Shown in pieces: positions 16,730 to 24,365 of a stretch of 25,286 nt of DNA; position 1 is the first letter of the stretch, and each line of letters begins with the position of its first letter. Under the pieces are notes generated by a model, which was not told where the DNA came from, searched no databases, and saw nothing but the letters and a program-made list of their open reading frames with translations. This DNA comes from CAZBZG01 sp964496245 (GTDB lineage: Bacteria > Planctomycetota > SZUA-567), in assembly GCA_964496245.1 (NCBI GenBank), contig CAZBZG010000025.1:1-25286 (forward strand), read 5' to 3'. A program made the position numbers and the translations under genes.

Positions 16730-17799
16730 GCCAGGTGCTCATGGCCGGCGGCGGGACAGGGGGCCATCTCTTTCCCGGGTTGGCGCTGGCGGAAGCGCTG
16801 CAGGAACGCGAACCGCAAGTACGCATCGCGTTCGTGGGCACCCCCAACGGCCTCGAACAGGCGCTCGTGCCGCCGGCTGGATTTCCCCTGACGCTCATCC
16901 AGGCGGGGCGCGGCGCGCCCCTCTCCTGGCGGAAGCCGACGAATGCGCCGCGCTTCCTGCTCGGATTCGTCCAGAGCCTGGCCCTGATCCGCCGTCTCCG
17001 GCCGCGCGTGGTCGTGGCCCTCGGCGGATTCGCAGCTGCCGCGCCCGGCGTGGCCGCCCGGTGCTGCGGCGTGCCGCTCGTGGTGCTCGAGCAGAACACC
17101 GTGCCCGGACGCACCAACCGTACCCTGGCGCGCTGGGCGCGGCAGGTGCATCTCCAGTTCGCCGAAGCTCGCGGTCTGTTAGCACCGACCCGCGGGCAGA
17201 TCCTGGATTCCGGCTCCCCGATTCGCCAATCGGTCGCTGCGCTGGCTGAAGCTGATCCCGTGCGCGGGCCCGCGCTGCTCGTCCTGGGCGGGAGTCAGGG
17301 GGCCGAGCGGCTCAATGCCCTGGTGCTGGGGGCCGTGGGGCCGGTGGTCGAAGCCACGGGGTGCGAGGTGATCCACGTGGCCGGGGCGGCGAACGAAGCT
17401 TCGGTCCGGGACGCCTACGAGGACGTGGGCGTGGCAGCCGAGGTCCATGGATTCGCGCTCGACATGGCCGGCCTCTATTGCCGCGCGCGCCTGGTTGTCT
17501 CCCGGGCGGGCGCCGGGAGTCTGGCCGAGTTCGCGGCTGCCGGTCTACCGGCCGTGCTGGTGCCGCTGCCCGAGGCCAAGGACGACCATCAGCTGCGGAA
17601 TGCGGCCAGTGTATCGCGTGCGGGCGGGGCGCTCGTGCAGGAGCAAGCGGATCTCTCGGCCGAGGCGCTTGCCCGGAGCGTGATTGCCCTCTGGCAGGAC
17701 GAGGGGCGGCGGCGTACAATCGCGGCTGGCATGCGCCGGACCGCCAGACCCCGGGCGGCGCAGACGATCGCAGCGGCCATGCGGCCGTTGCTGCAATGA
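16726..17799 (+). CDS. murG: Lipid I N-acetylglucosaminyltransferase
   Basis: MurG, 357 aa, is a peripheral inner-membrane GT-B enzyme that adds GlcNAc to lipid I to give lipid II. It starts at GTG 16726, overlapping the ftsW stop (GTGA) with GGGGAGG upstream; the same frame is open through ftsW but has no coding signature there. Marks: GGGTGGHLFPGLALAEAL at the N-terminus, VVALGGFAAAAP, VLEQNTVPGRTNR, the second-domain LVLGGSQGAERLN, SRAGAGSLAE and the UDP-GlcNAc-binding EAKDDHQLRNA. The murC start overlaps its stop by 4 nt. Confidence 0.96.
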   Translation: MSQVLMAGGGTGGHLFPGLALAEALQEREPQVRIAFVGTPNGLEQALVPPAGFPLTLIQAGRGAPLSWRKPTNAPRFLLGFVQSLALIRRLRPRVVVALGGFAAAAPGVAARCCGVPLVVLEQNTVPGRTNRTLARWARQVHLQFAEARGLLAPTRGQILDSGSPIRQSVAALAEADPVRGPALLVLGGSQGAERLNALVLGAVGPVVEATGCEVIHVAGAANEASVRDAYEDVGVAAEVHGFALDMAGLYCRARLVVSRAGAGSLAEFAAAGLPAVLVPLPEAKDDHQLRNAASVSRAGGALVQEQADLSAEALARSVIALWQDEGRRRTIAAGMRRTARPRAAQTIAAAMRPLLQ

Positions 17800-19178
17800 G
17801 GGATTTCGTGCACTGGGCGGACCGAGACATTCATTTCATGGGGATCGGCGGCATCGGCGTGAGCGGCCTGGCCGCGCTCGCCCGGGCCGGGGGCGCCCGC
17901 GTGTCAGGGTGCGACCGGGCTGCGAACGAGAACACCGAGCGCCTGGCCCAGGCCGGTGTCGAGGTCGCGATCGGACACGACCCGCAGCACGCACACGGAA
18001 TGGACCGGCTGGTCTACACGAGCGCGATTCCCGAAAATCACCCGGAATGTCTGGCTGCGGGCGACCGGGCCGTGCGGCGCGGCACCTTTCTCGCCGAGAG
18101 CATGCAGGGGCACCGCGCCATCGGCGTCTGCGGGACCCATGGCAAGACCACGTCCACCTGGATGCTCGCCCATCTGCTGATCGAGGCCGGGTGGGACCCC
18201 ACGGTGGTGGTCGGGGGCGTGGTGCCGGCGCTCGGCGGGAACGTGCGCATCGGTGCGGGAGATCTCTTTGTGGCCGAACTGGACGAGAGCGATGGTTCGT
18301 TCCTCGAGCCCGCCCTCTCCGTTGCTCTCCTCACCAACCTGGAGTCCGAGCACCTGCACTACTACGGGTCGTTTGCGCGCGTCCGGGATGCCTACGCACG
18401 TTTCGCAGAAGGGGTGGCCGACGAGGGGGTCCTCGCCGTGGGCACCGACAGCCTGGCGGCCGCGGACCTCGCCCGCGCGCACGCGGGCCGCATGGTGCGC
18501 TTCGGCTGGCAAGACGATGCGGATGTGCAGGCCCGGGAGGGGGCGCGGCAGAACGCGTCCCAGTCCTTCTCGCTCTTCTACCGGGGCGAACACCTCGGCC
18601 GTTTCACGCTGAGCCTGCCGGGTACGCACAACGTGACGAACGCGCTGGGCGCATTGAGCGTGGCCCTGGAGTTGGGGGGGGAGCCGGATGTCTTGCGCGA
18701 AGCCCTGGCCGGGTGCCCCGGACTCCAGCGCCGCATGGAGCGCGTGGAAGACGTGAACGGCGTCCCGGTCTACAGCGACTATGCGCATCACCCCACCGAG
18801 ATCCGCTGCGCGCTGCAGGCGGCGCGCACGCTCCACGCGGGGCGCTTGCTCGTGGCCTTCCAGCCGCACCTCTACAGCCGCACGCGCGACTATGCCGAGG
18901 CGTTCGGCCAGGCGTTGGCTGCGGCGGACGAGGTGGTGGTCGCCGACATCTATCCGGCGCGCGAGGCACCCATCCCCGGTGTGAGCGCGGAGCTCGTTAT
19001 GGAGGCTGTGCGCACGGCCGGCACGCCGGTCCGCGGGCCGCTGGCGTTGACCGAGGTCCCCGACGCGCTGCGCGAGCGGCTGTCCGACGTGGAAGCCGTC
19101 ATCCTGATGGGCGCGGGATCGATCGGCGACGTGCGCCTGACGTCCGCCGGGCCCGTGGACACCGCCCACCGGCGATAG
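17796..19178 (+). CDS. murC: UDP-MurNAc:L-alanine ligase
   Basis: MurC, 460 aa, attaches the first amino acid, L-Ala, to UDP-MurNAc. ATG 17796 overlaps the murG stop (ATGA). Marks: N-terminal Rossmann motif HFMGIGGIGVSGLA, YTSAIPENHPE, P-loop GTHGKTT (113-119), VVGGVVPALGGN, ELDESDGSF, TNLESEHLHYY, GTHNVTNALGAL, YSDYAHHPTEI, FQPHLYSRTRDY and DIYPAREAPIPGV. All are typical of MurC, and length is normal. It ends 14 nt before murB; MurC and MurB act in consecutive steps. Confidence 0.97.
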   Translation: MRDFVHWADRDIHFMGIGGIGVSGLAALARAGGARVSGCDRAANENTERLAQAGVEVAIGHDPQHAHGMDRLVYTSAIPENHPECLAAGDRAVRRGTFLAESMQGHRAIGVCGTHGKTTSTWMLAHLLIEAGWDPTVVVGGVVPALGGNVRIGAGDLFVAELDESDGSFLEPALSVALLTNLESEHLHYYGSFARVRDAYARFAEGVADEGVLAVGTDSLAAADLARAHAGRMVRFGWQDDADVQAREGARQNASQSFSLFYRGEHLGRFTLSLPGTHNVTNALGALSVALELGGEPDVLREALAGCPGLQRRMERVEDVNGVPVYSDYAHHPTEIRCALQAARTLHAGRLLVAFQPHLYSRTRDYAEAFGQALAAADEVVVADIYPAREAPIPGVSAELVMEAVRTAGTPVRGPLALTEVPDALRERLSDVEAVILMGAGSIGDVRLTSAGPVDTAHRR

Positions 19179-19192
19179 AGAGGAACCGGTCC

Positions 19193-20086
19193 ATGCCTGA
19201 CTGGCGTCACTGCCTGACCGAGGTCCGCGAGCAGGAGCCGCTGGGTCCGCTGACCACATGGAAGATCGGTGGTCCTGCGCGGTACCTGGCCGAGCCCGCG
19301 GATGTGGAAGCGCTCTCCGTGCTCCTGCGCGAGGCCGAGCGCCAGGGCGTCAGGCCGTACGTGCTCGGAGGGGGAAGCAACCTGCTCATCACGGACGAGA
19401 CGGTGGACGGCTTGGTCCTGCGGCTCGCGTCCGGGGGGGCGCTCGGCAGCATTGCTAAAATCGACAGGGAGACATGCCTGGTGTACGCGGGCGCGGCCGT
19501 GCCGCTCGCCCGTCTCGTGGGGGAGACTGTGGACCAGGGACTGGCTGGTCTGCCCGAGCTGGCTGGCATCCCGGGTACGTTGGGCGGTGCGGTGCGCAGG
19601 AACGCCGGAAGCCCGGGGCGGGGCATCGGGGCCTTTGTCGAGTCGGTCGAGGCGGTGGACCTCTCCGGCCGGCGTCAGGATCTGGACCGCCTGCAGATGC
19701 GCTTCGCCTATCGATGGAGCAATCTGCGGAACCTGGTCGTGACCGGCGTGACCCTGCGTTTGCGGAAAGGGAAACGGAGCGCGCTCGAGACCGAGGCGGC
19801 CATGGCGCTCGAGGCCAAGCGCCGGCACCAGCCGCTGGGCGCGAAGAGCGCTGGGTGCGTGTTCAAGAATCCCCGGCTCAAGTCCGCGGGCATGCTCATC
19901 AGCGGACTGGGCCTCAATGGGTTCCGCGTGGGGGACGCGGAGGTGAGCCGCGTCCACGCCAACTTCATTGTCAACAAGGGTGCGGCGACCTGCGAACAGA
20001 CCCGCCGCCTGATCGCGCACGTCCGGCGCGAGGTGCGCCGGGTGCACGAGATCGACTTGCGGCTGGAGGTGCAGTTGTGGGTGTAG
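19193..20086 (+). CDS. murB: UDP-N-acetylenolpyruvoylglucosamine reductase
   Basis: MurB, 297 aa, is a FAD enzyme that reduces UDP-GlcNAc-enolpyruvate to UDP-MurNAc with NADPH. ATG 19193 follows AGAGAGGAA. Marks: NTT-like LTTWKIGGPARYL, the FAD-binding VLGGGSNLLI, GLPELAGIPGTLGGAVRRNAG, the Tyr-Arg of FAYRWSNL, VHANFIVNKG and a final LRLEVQLW. It has the compact type II length, without the Tyr-loop insertion of E. coli MurB. The proton-donor position, Ser 229 in E. coli (usually GSFFKNP), is Cys 222 here (SAGCVFKNP). The last 10 nt overlap ddl. Confidence 0.96.
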   Translation: MPDWRHCLTEVREQEPLGPLTTWKIGGPARYLAEPADVEALSVLLREAERQGVRPYVLGGGSNLLITDETVDGLVLRLASGGALGSIAKIDRETCLVYAGAAVPLARLVGETVDQGLAGLPELAGIPGTLGGAVRRNAGSPGRGIGAFVESVEAVDLSGRRQDLDRLQMRFAYRWSNLRNLVVTGVTLRLRKGKRSALETEAAMALEAKRRHQPLGAKSAGCVFKNPRLKSAGMLISGLGLNGFRVGDAEVSRVHANFIVNKGAATCEQTRRLIAHVRREVRRVHEIDLRLEVQLWV

Positions 20087-21021
20087 ACCGTTCCGAACGG
20101 CGGGTGGGCGTGCTCTGCGGCGGGCCGGGCGCCGAGCGGGCGGTCTCGCTCCAGAGCGGTGCGGCTGTGACCCGGGGGCTTGGCGAGGCCGGTATCCCGG
20201 TGGAGCAGGTGGACGTATCGGGTGCGGCGGACGAGATTCGCGCCCTGCCGTTCGATCTCGTCTTCCTCGCCCTCCACGGCGAGTTCGGGGAAGACGGAAC
20301 AATCCAGGCCCTGCTGGACGAGGCCCGCATGCCCTACACCGGGTCTTCAGCTGCGTGCTGTACCTTGACGATAAACAAGATAGAGACCAAACGCCGGCTC
20401 CGGGCGGCTGGGCTTCCCACGCCCGCGTGGGTGGATTTCGCCAGCCCGGCCGAGGGAATCGAGGCGGCGCGCGCGCTTCCGCTGCCCGTGGTCGTCAAAC
20501 CGGCCAGTCGCGGGAGCTCCGTTGGCACTACCATCGTCCGCGCGGCCGGCGAGTTGGCTGCGGCCCTGGAGCTGGCCCTGGCTGTCGACCGGCAAGGGCT
20601 GGTGGAAGCTTTTGTCGAGGGCTGCGAACTGACCGCCGGCATGTTGGCCGGTGAGGCGCTGCCGCTTATCGAACTGCAGCCGGCGCGCGATTTCTATGAC
20701 TATGAAGCCAAGTACAAGGACGATCGAACGGAATACTGCTGTCCGGCGCCATTGGAGGCGGACGCGAGCGATGCGCTGCAGCGATTGGGGCTCGCGGTCA
20801 ACGAAGCGCTCGGCGTGGAGCATCTGGGACGCGTGGACATGATCCTGGGAGAGGACGGCCCCATGGTGCTCGAGGTCAATACGATTCCGGGGTTCACCTC
20901 CCACAGCCTGCTGCCCATGGCCGCTCGGGAAGCGGGCGTTGGATTCCCGGAGCTCTGCCGGCGCATCCTGGAGCTGGCGTGGGAGCGGGGCCCGGCAGGC
21001 AGCGGAAGCGAGAACCGGTAG
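20077..21021 (+). CDS. ddl: D-alanine:D-alanine ligase
   Basis: Ddl, 314 aa, is an ATP-grasp enzyme that makes D-Ala-D-Ala for MurF. It starts at GTG 20077 with GGAGGT 6 nt before it, inside the end of murB; the frame upstream is a shadow. Marks: GGPGAERAVSLQSG (Glu 20, Ser 24), ALHGEFGEDGTIQ (His 67), PYTGSS, NKIETKRRL (the usual MDK is INK), KPASRGSSVGT, YDYEAKY (a Tyr typical of D-Ala rather than D-lactate ligases), GVEHLGRVDMIL, and metal-binding EVNTIPGFT. The motif PGFT replaces the common PGMT. This implies a normal D-Ala-D-Ala terminus, the vancomycin target. Confidence 0.96.
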   Translation: MGVDRSERRVGVLCGGPGAERAVSLQSGAAVTRGLGEAGIPVEQVDVSGAADEIRALPFDLVFLALHGEFGEDGTIQALLDEARMPYTGSSAACCTLTINKIETKRRLRAAGLPTPAWVDFASPAEGIEAARALPLPVVVKPASRGSSVGTTIVRAAGELAAALELALAVDRQGLVEAFVEGCELTAGMLAGEALPLIELQPARDFYDYEAKYKDDRTEYCCPAPLEADASDALQRLGLAVNEALGVEHLGRVDMILGEDGPMVLEVNTIPGFTSHSLLPMAAREAGVGFPELCRRILELAWERGPAGSGSENR

Positions 21022-21051
21022 ACGGTCATGTCCAGACGGGAGAACGCGAAC

Positions 21052-21963
21052 ATGGCTCGAAGACGAGGGAAGAAATCGGGGGGACGCCTTCGTTCGCTGG
21101 CGAGCGGTGTCGCGGCCGGGACGCGCCGCGGGCTTCGCTTCGGATTGCAAGCGCTGCCGCTGGTGCTGATCCTCGGCAGCGCAGGATGGGGTGCGACCGT
21201 GCTGTGGAAGACGGCCATGGCGGATCCGCACTTCCGCATCGGGGGCGATACCTTGCGCCTCACCGGCGCGGCCGGCTCGTGCAAGGAGGCGCGGCGTGCC
21301 GTGCACGCCCTCGGGCAGAAGGCGGCCGGCCGCAGCCTGCTCGATCCGTGGCTGCTCGAGGATCTTCGCCGGGCGTATGAGGAGAGCCCCTGGGTCAAGC
21401 GCGTGTGCTCGCTCCAGCGCGTGTTTCCCGACCGCCTGGCGGTCCAGTTCATTTTGCGCGTGCCGGCCGCCCAGGTGCGGGCGCGGGGGTGGTACTGGCT
21501 GGTCGACCGGGACGGCGTGCTCCTGAGCGTGCCCGGACGGCAGGAGCCGCACGCCGGGGTTCCCGAGATCGTGGGTACGCTTCCACGAACGCTCTCCAAG
21601 CCGCCGGCCTATGGGGCGATCTGGCAGGACGATGCGGTGGCCGACGGCCTGGACGTCCTGCGGACCCTGGCCCACTCGCCGCTCTCCGAGGACCTCCGCG
21701 TGCGGCGGGTGCTGGTCCACCGCGGTTCCTTCCTGGACACGCTCGCCTGCCGGCGCCGCAAACGCCCCCGCCTCGACATCGAGACCGAGGAAGGCGTTCT
21801 GATCCGCTGGGGCACGGTCAATGCCGAACGGCTCCCCGGCCGGCTCCAGAACGCCGAGAAGGTGTCCATGCTCCGCAATCTCTTGCGGCGCGAGATCGCG
21901 GTGCCCGGGATCTGCCTGGACGTGCGGACGCGCGTGCCGGGGTATGCCATCGGCCGGGAATGA
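21052..21963 (+). CDS. ftsQ: FtsQ-like POTRA cell division protein
   Basis: About 303 aa from ATG 21052, chosen because GGGAG (21038-21042) sits 9 nt upstream; an in-frame ATG at 21028, 6 nt after ddl, has no clear ribosome site. A very basic cytosolic N-terminus (RRRGKKSGGR) precedes one transmembrane helix (LPLVLILGSAGWGATVLW). A POTRA-like domain follows (GGDTLRLTGAAGSCKEARRAVHALG is not standard but fits the fold; SPWVKRVCSLQRVFPDRLAVQFILRVPAAQV is typical), then an FtsQ-type C-terminus (WYWLVDRDGVLL, VLIRWG). Family knowledge: FtsQ recruits FtsB/FtsL at the septum. Assignment rests on architecture, a few motifs and position after ddl. The stop overlaps the next start by 4 nt. Confidence 0.85.
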   Translation: MARRRGKKSGGRLRSLASGVAAGTRRGLRFGLQALPLVLILGSAGWGATVLWKTAMADPHFRIGGDTLRLTGAAGSCKEARRAVHALGQKAAGRSLLDPWLLEDLRRAYEESPWVKRVCSLQRVFPDRLAVQFILRVPAAQVRARGWYWLVDRDGVLLSVPGRQEPHAGVPEIVGTLPRTLSKPPAYGAIWQDDAVADGLDVLRTLAHSPLSEDLRVRRVLVHRGSFLDTLACRRRKRPRLDIETEEGVLIRWGTVNAERLPGRLQNAEKVSMLRNLLRREIAVPGICLDVRTRVPGYAIGRE

Positions 21964-22673
21964 CGCGCATGTCGGAGCCGTCTCCGCACACGAGGGAATG
22001 GGGGTTCTCCCGCTGGATGGCGGGCGTCTGGGTGCTGTGGATGGGCGGATGCCTGCTCCTGGCCCTTGCCGGCGTGCCCAGGGGGCTCGGGGTGCTGTTC
22101 CCGGGCGCGCCCGACAACGCCTTTGTCTTCGTGTTGCTGGGCGGAGCCTTCGGACTCGCCTTTCTCCTGCCGCTGCTGTGGGACGACGTGCGCGGCCGGC
22201 TGCCGCTCCTCAAGCATGCCCTCACGCTCGTGCTCTGCATTCTGGCGCCGTATCCCTTCCTCTTCGCCATTGGTTGGCGGCTCGTCCCGCTCGCACAGGC
22301 CGGCGTGTGGCGCGCGGGCGTGCTGCTCGCGGCGTTCGGTGTGTTCTCCTATCTCTTGTTCCAGTACACCCGGCGCTGGTATTTTCTCATCCAGGTCCTG
22401 GCGGGGGTGGGCGGTCCGCTCGTCGTGTTCTTCTTCACCGAGCTGAGCCGCGTGCGCGAAGCCGCGGAGCTCGGGGCCGCCCTGGAGTCGGCGAGTGTGT
22501 TCGTGGCGCTGGAGCGCGCGGTCGCGCCCGTGCCGCACGTGGACCCCACGGCCACCGGGGCCGGACGGGAGGCCCTTGTGCTGTACGGCCTGGCCGCGGT
22601 CGTGCTCTGGATCCTGCCGCAGAGGCGAGCGGCAGCGTTCGCAGAGGACGCGCCGAGGGCAGGGGACGGGTGA
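21960..22673 (+). CDS. Unrecognised six-helix membrane protein coupled to ftsQ
   Basis: A 237-aa protein I do not recognise. ATG 21960 overlaps the ftsQ stop (ATGA); a second ATG at 21969 is possible. After ~18 polar residues there are about six hydrophobic segments (approximately 19-39, 54-75, 86-106, 117-136, 141-160 and 205-220). A mostly soluble region at 161-204 includes an acidic/Ala stretch and Pro/His residues, and a short charged tail follows. The first loops contain WDDVRGR, LAPYPF and YTRRWYF. No catalytic motif, signal peptide or transporter signature is evident. It occupies the place where ftsA and ftsZ usually follow ftsQ. The coupling makes expression with division genes likely, but a division function is only inference. 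Confidence 0.8.
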   Translation: MTRMSEPSPHTREWGFSRWMAGVWVLWMGGCLLLALAGVPRGLGVLFPGAPDNAFVFVLLGGAFGLAFLLPLLWDDVRGRLPLLKHALTLVLCILAPYPFLFAIGWRLVPLAQAGVWRAGVLLAAFGVFSYLLFQYTRRWYFLIQVLAGVGGPLVVFFFTELSRVREAAELGAALESASVFVALERAVAPVPHVDPTATGAGREALVLYGLAAVVLWILPQRRAAAFAEDAPRAGDG

Positions 22674-22697
22674 GGCGCTGGCCCCGGCCGCAGGCCC

Positions 22698-22726
22698 TTG
22701 CAATCCCGCAGTCGTCCCGCTAAGCT
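22698..22726 (+). promoter_or_regulatory. Putative promoter giving an almost leaderless patatin mRNA
   Basis: TTGCAA (22698-22703), 17 nt, TAAGCT (22721-22726). With normal spacing, transcription would start near 22733, about 5 nt before ATG 22738. No ribosome-binding sequence is seen before this ATG, which agrees with leaderless translation. Confidence 0.4.
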
Positions 22727-22737
22727 TCACGGTTCCT

Positions 22738-23622
22738 ATGGACCAGCCGGCTCGCACACGACTGGGTCTCGCTCTGGGCGGCGGCGGCAGCCGCGCGTTC
22801 GTGCATGTGGGCGTATTGCGCGTCCTGGCTGCGGAGGGCATTGCCGTCGACGTGGTGGCCGGTTCGAGCATGGGCGCCATCCTGGGTGCCCTCTATGCGC
22901 TCGATCCCGATGCCGAAGCTCTGCACGAGCGGGTCGTCTCGTATTTTGCCGGCTCGCGACTCTTCGGCATGCATCCCCGGCCGGCCAGGAACCACGGCCT
23001 CCAGCCGCGGCGAGGCGTGGGGGGCTGGATCCTCCGGTACCTGCGCACAGCCGCCATCTCCAACGTGATCTCGTTCCGGCGCAGCCTGCTTCGGAAGAAC
23101 CCGGCCCATCAGGCCATCCAGGACCTGGTGCCCGACTGCAGTTTTGGCGAAGCCAGGCTGCCGCTCGCGTGCAATGCCCTCGACCTCGGGGCCGGAGCGC
23201 TCGCCACCTTCCTTGAAGGTCCTTTGCGGCCGGCGCTGGCCGCGGGCACGGCCATCGGCGTGGTATTCCCGCCCTACAAGTGGAACGGGACGCTGTATGC
23301 GGACGCGGCTCCGGTCTCCGCGGTACCGGTGGCGGCCTGTCGGCGTCTCGGCGCAGACAAGGTGCTCGCCGTGGACGTGCGGACTCCCATGCCAAAGACC
23401 GTGCCGCTCCAGAACGGCTTCGACGTGATCAGCCGCATGGAAATGATCGCGAGTCAGCACCTCAACAACGCGGAAGCCGATCAGGCCGACGTGTTGCTGC
23501 GTCCCGACGTGGGAGAGATCTTCTGGGGCGACTTCACGCATCTGGAGCGCGTCATCGCCCAGGGCGAGGCGGCTGCGCGGGACCGGCTCGAAGCCATCCG
23601 GGCGTTGCGCGCGTCCGCCTGA
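22738..23622 (+). CDS. Patatin-like phospholipase family protein
   Basis: A 294-aa lipid acyl hydrolase of the patatin/RssA type, probably acting in the cytosol or at the inner-membrane face; no signal peptide is seen. ATG 22738 was chosen because the conserved start of the fold, LGLALGGGGSRAFVHVGVL (oxyanion glycine loop), follows at once. Nucleophile Ser 44 lies in GSSMG (GxSxG). The dyad Asp is Asp 189 in YADAAPVSAVPV, where the family more often has DGG or DGA. The conserved GADKVLAVDV segment follows. Substrate unknown. The gene lies 64 nt after the membrane protein and seems to have its own promoter, so it may not strictly belong to the dcw operon. Confidence 0.92.
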   Translation: MDQPARTRLGLALGGGGSRAFVHVGVLRVLAAEGIAVDVVAGSSMGAILGALYALDPDAEALHERVVSYFAGSRLFGMHPRPARNHGLQPRRGVGGWILRYLRTAAISNVISFRRSLLRKNPAHQAIQDLVPDCSFGEARLPLACNALDLGAGALATFLEGPLRPALAAGTAIGVVFPPYKWNGTLYADAAPVSAVPVAACRRLGADKVLAVDVRTPMPKTVPLQNGFDVISRMEMIASQHLNNAEADQADVLLRPDVGEIFWGDFTHLERVIAQGEAAARDRLEAIRALRASA

Positions 23623-23623
23623 G

Positions 23624-23651
23624 GCGCGGGTGCCGCCGGCGTGCGGAGCGC
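23624..23651. terminator. Possible bidirectional hairpin between convergent genes
   Basis: The 30-nt gap between the convergent patatin and EIIA genes can fold as outer GCGC/GCGC and inner CCGC/GCGG arms (inner loop at 23637-23642). There is no T-tract. Structure only; termination is inferred from the convergent arrangement. Confidence 0.25.
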
Positions 23652-23652
23652 A

Positions 23653-24129
23653 TCAGGCGTAATCCCGAAAGACCCCGTGTACCTCTTCCGGGTTGCGGCA
23701 GCCGGACAGGGCTTTGAGGTGGATGGGATCCTTGGCGAAGCGGGTGATGGTCTTCATGAGCTGGACGTGAAGGTCGGCGTGTTCCTTGGGGATGAGCGCC
23801 AGGAAGACGTATTGCACGGGCGCCCCGTCCAGCGCGTTGAAACCCGTTCCGGATTGGAGTAGGGCGAACGCTGCGATGATGGTGTCGACGAAACGGATCT
23901 GGGCATGCGGGAGAGCGACGCCGTTTCCGATCGCGGTGCTCCCCTTGGCCTCCCGCTCGTTGATGAGCCGGGTGGCGGTGCTGGCCTGGCTCTGTCCGAT
24001 GGCGCCCGTGTCCACGAGTTGACGGATGAGCGCGCGGATCACGGCGGAGCGGTCCACTGATTCCGGATGGATGAGGATGTGCTGGGCCGGGATGGCGTCA
24101 ACCAGTGAGAGGGTCGAATGAGCGGCCAT
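23653..24129 (-). CDS. PTS fructose/nitrogen-type EIIA domain protein
   Basis: A 158-aa single-domain EIIA of the fructose/mannitol/PtsN family. It starts at ATG 24129 on the minus strand with GAAGG 5 nt upstream; the frame runs open to 24297, but that part covers the promoter. Marks: an N-terminal segment with an IRALIRQLV helix, REAKGSTAIGNGVALPHAQ with phospho-acceptor His 75 (GxxxPH), LDGAPVQYVFLALIPKEH, and LHVQLMKTITRFAKDP. Family knowledge: such proteins take phosphate from HPr, either for sugar uptake or as regulators (PtsN). No EIIB or EIIC is nearby, which favours a regulatory role. It is divergent from a sugar-isomerase-family gene. Confidence 0.9.
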   Translation of the reverse strand: MAAHSTLSLVDAIPAQHILIHPESVDRSAVIRALIRQLVDTGAIGQSQASTATRLINEREAKGSTAIGNGVALPHAQIRFVDTIIAAFALLQSGTGFNALDGAPVQYVFLALIPKEHADLHVQLMKTITRFAKDPIHLKALSGCRNPEEVHGVFRDYA

Positions 24130-24181
24130 GCAGACCTTCGGAATCGGTTCGGCGGATTCCCGCTCGATGAGGGCGGGATTC

Positions 24182-24210
24182 TGTATAGCGTCTTTTGCTT
24201 GGGGTCGCAA
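24182..24210 (-). promoter_or_regulatory. Putative promoter of the EIIA gene
   Basis: On the minus strand: TTGCGA (plus 24205-24210), 17 nt, TATACA (plus 24182-24187). The predicted start is near 24175, leaving a ~45-nt leader. The AT-rich patch stands out against GC-rich surroundings. Confidence 0.45.
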
Positions 24211-24244
24211 GAGAAAACCAGTGCGGGCGAAGAAATTTCCCGGC

Positions 24245-24273
24245 TTGACGGAGCTCTTGGGCCGCGGTAGGCT
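24245..24273 (+). promoter_or_regulatory. Putative promoter of the sugar isomerase gene
   Basis: TTGACG (24245-24250), 17 nt, TAGGCT (24268-24273). The predicted start near 24280 leaves an ~86-nt leader ending in the ribosome site AAAGGAG (24353-24359) before ATG 24366. The leader has a small inverted repeat AGCGG/CCGCT (around 24324-24341), probably incidental. Confidence 0.45.
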
Positions 24274-24365
24274 GAGATTGCATCGTGGGCTGCGCATCCG
24301 GGTGGGGCGGGAGCGCGCCTGGTAGCGGCTCGTAGACCGCTCCAGTGAGACGAAAGGAGTTCGTC

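Noticed and set aside
22674..22737. A longer patatin starting at 22495
   Set aside because: The added N-terminus is read through the end of the membrane protein in another frame. The patatin glycine loop sits at the normal distance from ATG 22738.
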